Part shown: in pieces, positions 33,745-34,451 of the stretch
How the letters are laid out: every line of letters begins with the position of its first letter
How positions within the stretch are numbered: position 1 is the stretch's first letter
NCBI GenBank assembly: GCA_017451625.1
Contig: JAFTNY010000052.1
Coordinates: 1 to 34,451, forward strand
DNA: 34,451 bases
Direction of reading: 5' to 3'
Source of the DNA: Alphaproteobacteria bacterium
GTDB taxonomy: Bacteria; Pseudomonadota; Alphaproteobacteria; Rs-D84
Notes under the pieces: generated by a model
Told to the model about the DNA's origin: nothing
Databases searched by the model: none
The model's input: the letters and a program-made list of their open reading frames with translations, nothing else
Made by a program: the position numbers and the translations under genes

Positions 33745-34017
33745 TTAGTTCAAAGCATCTTTCAATGCTTTACCAGGTTTGAACTTTGGCTGAACAGATG
33801 CAGGAATCTTGATCGCTTCGCCTGTCTGTGGGTTACGGCCAGTTGTCGCTTTGCGTTTTGCACTGGTGAATGTACCAAAGCCAACCAAACGAACGTCCTG
33901 TTTCTTTTTCAATGTGCGTGTGACGATGTTAATCAATGCGTCCAAGCATGCAGCCGCAGTTGCCTTGGTAACGTCAACTTCATTTGCAATGGCGTCAATC
34001 AGTTCTTGTTTGTTCAT
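33745..34017 (-). CDS. hup: DNA-binding protein HU
   Basis: Nucleoid-associated histone-like protein that bends DNA as a dimer. The 90-residue product has MNKQELIDAIANEVDVTKATAAACLDAL, then VRLVGFGTFTSAKRKATTGRNPQTGEAIKIPASVQPKFKPGKALKDALN, with the conserved RNPQTGE arm loop and Pro in the DNA-intercalating arm. HU is favoured over IHF by length and arm sequence, though alpha or beta type cannot be told. AAAGGAG precedes the ATG. Its promoter is TTGACT (34118-34123), 17 nt, TACGAT (34095-34100). Confidence 0.95.
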   Translation of the reverse strand: MNKQELIDAIANEVDVTKATAAACLDALINIVTRTLKKKQDVRLVGFGTFTSAKRKATTGRNPQTGEAIKIPASVQPKFKPGKALKDALN

Positions 34018-34094
34018 ATGTTTCTCCTTTCATAAGAAATTTGTTTAAAGGTGTCCCGCAGTTCCAATGGACATTCCTTGTACTGCTTGTACGA

Positions 34095-34123
34095 ATCGTA
34101 GAGAATTCCGCGCTTTAAGTCAA
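34095..34123 (-). promoter_or_regulatory. hup promoter
   Basis: Minus strand: TTGACT (34118-34123), 17 nt, TACGAT (34095-34100). It gives a leader of about 70 nt before the HU start. Confidence 0.5.
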
Positions 34124-34135
34124 GTCAATAATTAA

Positions 34136-34150
34136 AAAGTCCCAGACTTT
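34136..34150 (-). terminator. Terminator after the right-edge membrane protein gene
   Basis: Minus strand AAAGTC, loop TGG, GACTTT followed by T-rich sequence. It lies 24 nt after the stop codon at 34174. Confidence 0.6.
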
Positions 34151-34173
34151 AGCAATGTTGACAAATTTACGCA

Positions 34174-34451
34174 TTACGGATGTACTAAATTTGCAGGCGC
34201 AGCGCGGGCCCCAGGGGTATTGGAATCGCATAAAACCCATTCGCCACGCGCGCCATCAACGTGTACACTGCGAAAATAATTTGGCGTATGAACCAACATC
34301 AACATAATCACAACCGTCCAAAACAGCATCTTGGTAAGGCCCCATGGACTTTTGAACGCGTCGCGAACAAATTTATCTTTTAATAAGTTCTGGTACATTG
34401 CCCACGCCCATGAAAACAACAACAATATCAATGCAAAAAATAATCCGATTA
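34174..34451 (-). CDS. Membrane protein, 5' end outside the window (partial)
   Basis: The frame is open to the right edge; the visible part begins GLFFALILLLFSWAWAMYQNLLK, a transmembrane helix. It continues with a basic cytoplasmic stretch (KDKFVRDAFKSPWGLTK), a second helix (MLFWTVVIMLMLV) and a periplasmic tail (HTPNYFRSVHVDGARGEWVLCDSNTPGARAAPANLVHP). The TTG at 34429-34431 sits in a hydrophobic run, so the true start is probably beyond the edge. No family is recognised. Confidence 0.6.
   Translation of the reverse strand, partial: IGLFFALILLLFSWAWAMYQNLLKDKFVRDAFKSPWGLTKMLFWTVVIMLMLVHTPNYFRSVHVDGARGEWVLCDSNTPGARAAPANLVHP

Overview
The window looks like chromosomal DNA of an alphaproteobacterium with a moderate-to-low GC genome, possibly one of the host-associated or gut lineages. 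This placement is an inference from gene content and protein style: a Cys-free uS4, a ctc-type bL25, an RNase J beside gram-negative outer-membrane barrels, alphaproteobacterial-type omega subunit and XRE protein, and a possible RpoH-type dnaK promoter. No ribosomal RNA is present to confirm it.

Left end (1-5630): a compact type II-C CRISPR-Cas locus. The last repeats of an array (1-97) and a terminator hairpin are followed by cas1-cas2 on the plus strand. cas9 lies on the minus strand and meets cas2 tail to tail. A tracrRNA gene, divergent from cas9, carries a 26-nt uninterrupted anti-repeat. Each repeat appears to contain a full promoter (TAGACA, 16 nt, TATAAT with an extended TG), so crRNAs may be transcribed one spacer at a time, as in Neisseria. 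A leaderless gene for a PD-(D/E)XK nuclease-like protein follows the tracrRNA.

Middle (5631-23000): mostly housekeeping genes in short operons. These are rpoZ with a tRNA-Ser directly behind it; mtaB-dacF-holB-tatD; dnaK; a divergent tadA/rsmD pair; rplY; rpsD; an XRE regulator-lemA-PHP phosphatase operon; gpmI; smpB; and rnj with a long folded leader. Two cysteine-rich secreted-protein genes (10929-11582 and 19909-20256) share a near-identical promoter, leader and signal-peptide region but have unrelated mature parts. In both, the most natural upstream start is followed by a conserved in-frame TAA.

Right part (23030-34451): two outer-membrane barrel genes, an MsbA-like ABC exporter, an unrecognised 322-aa protein, a bifunctional penicillin-binding protein, ligA, a DUF378 membrane protein, a Lys/Ala/Pro-rich Cys-cluster/EF-hand membrane protein, a third Cys-rich secreted protein, an HU protein and a partial membrane protein. 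Two copies of a roughly 175-nt structured RNA lie on opposite strands (27089-27261 minus, 33008-33182 plus). Each starts at a promoter, folds into the same covarying multi-stem architecture and ends in an intrinsic terminator 20-31 nt before a gene start. They look like a previously unnamed attenuator or riboswitch-like family and are the strongest candidate for something new here.

A genome-wide habit is also visible. Several genes (cas1, the PD-(D/E)XK gene, rsmD, an outer-membrane gene, ligA, probably smpB and tadA) have a -10 box only 6 to about 10 nt before the start codon, so leaderless mRNAs seem common. No intergenic stretch exceeds about 320 nt; the longest (32898-33213) holds the EF-hand gene promoter and the second structured RNA.
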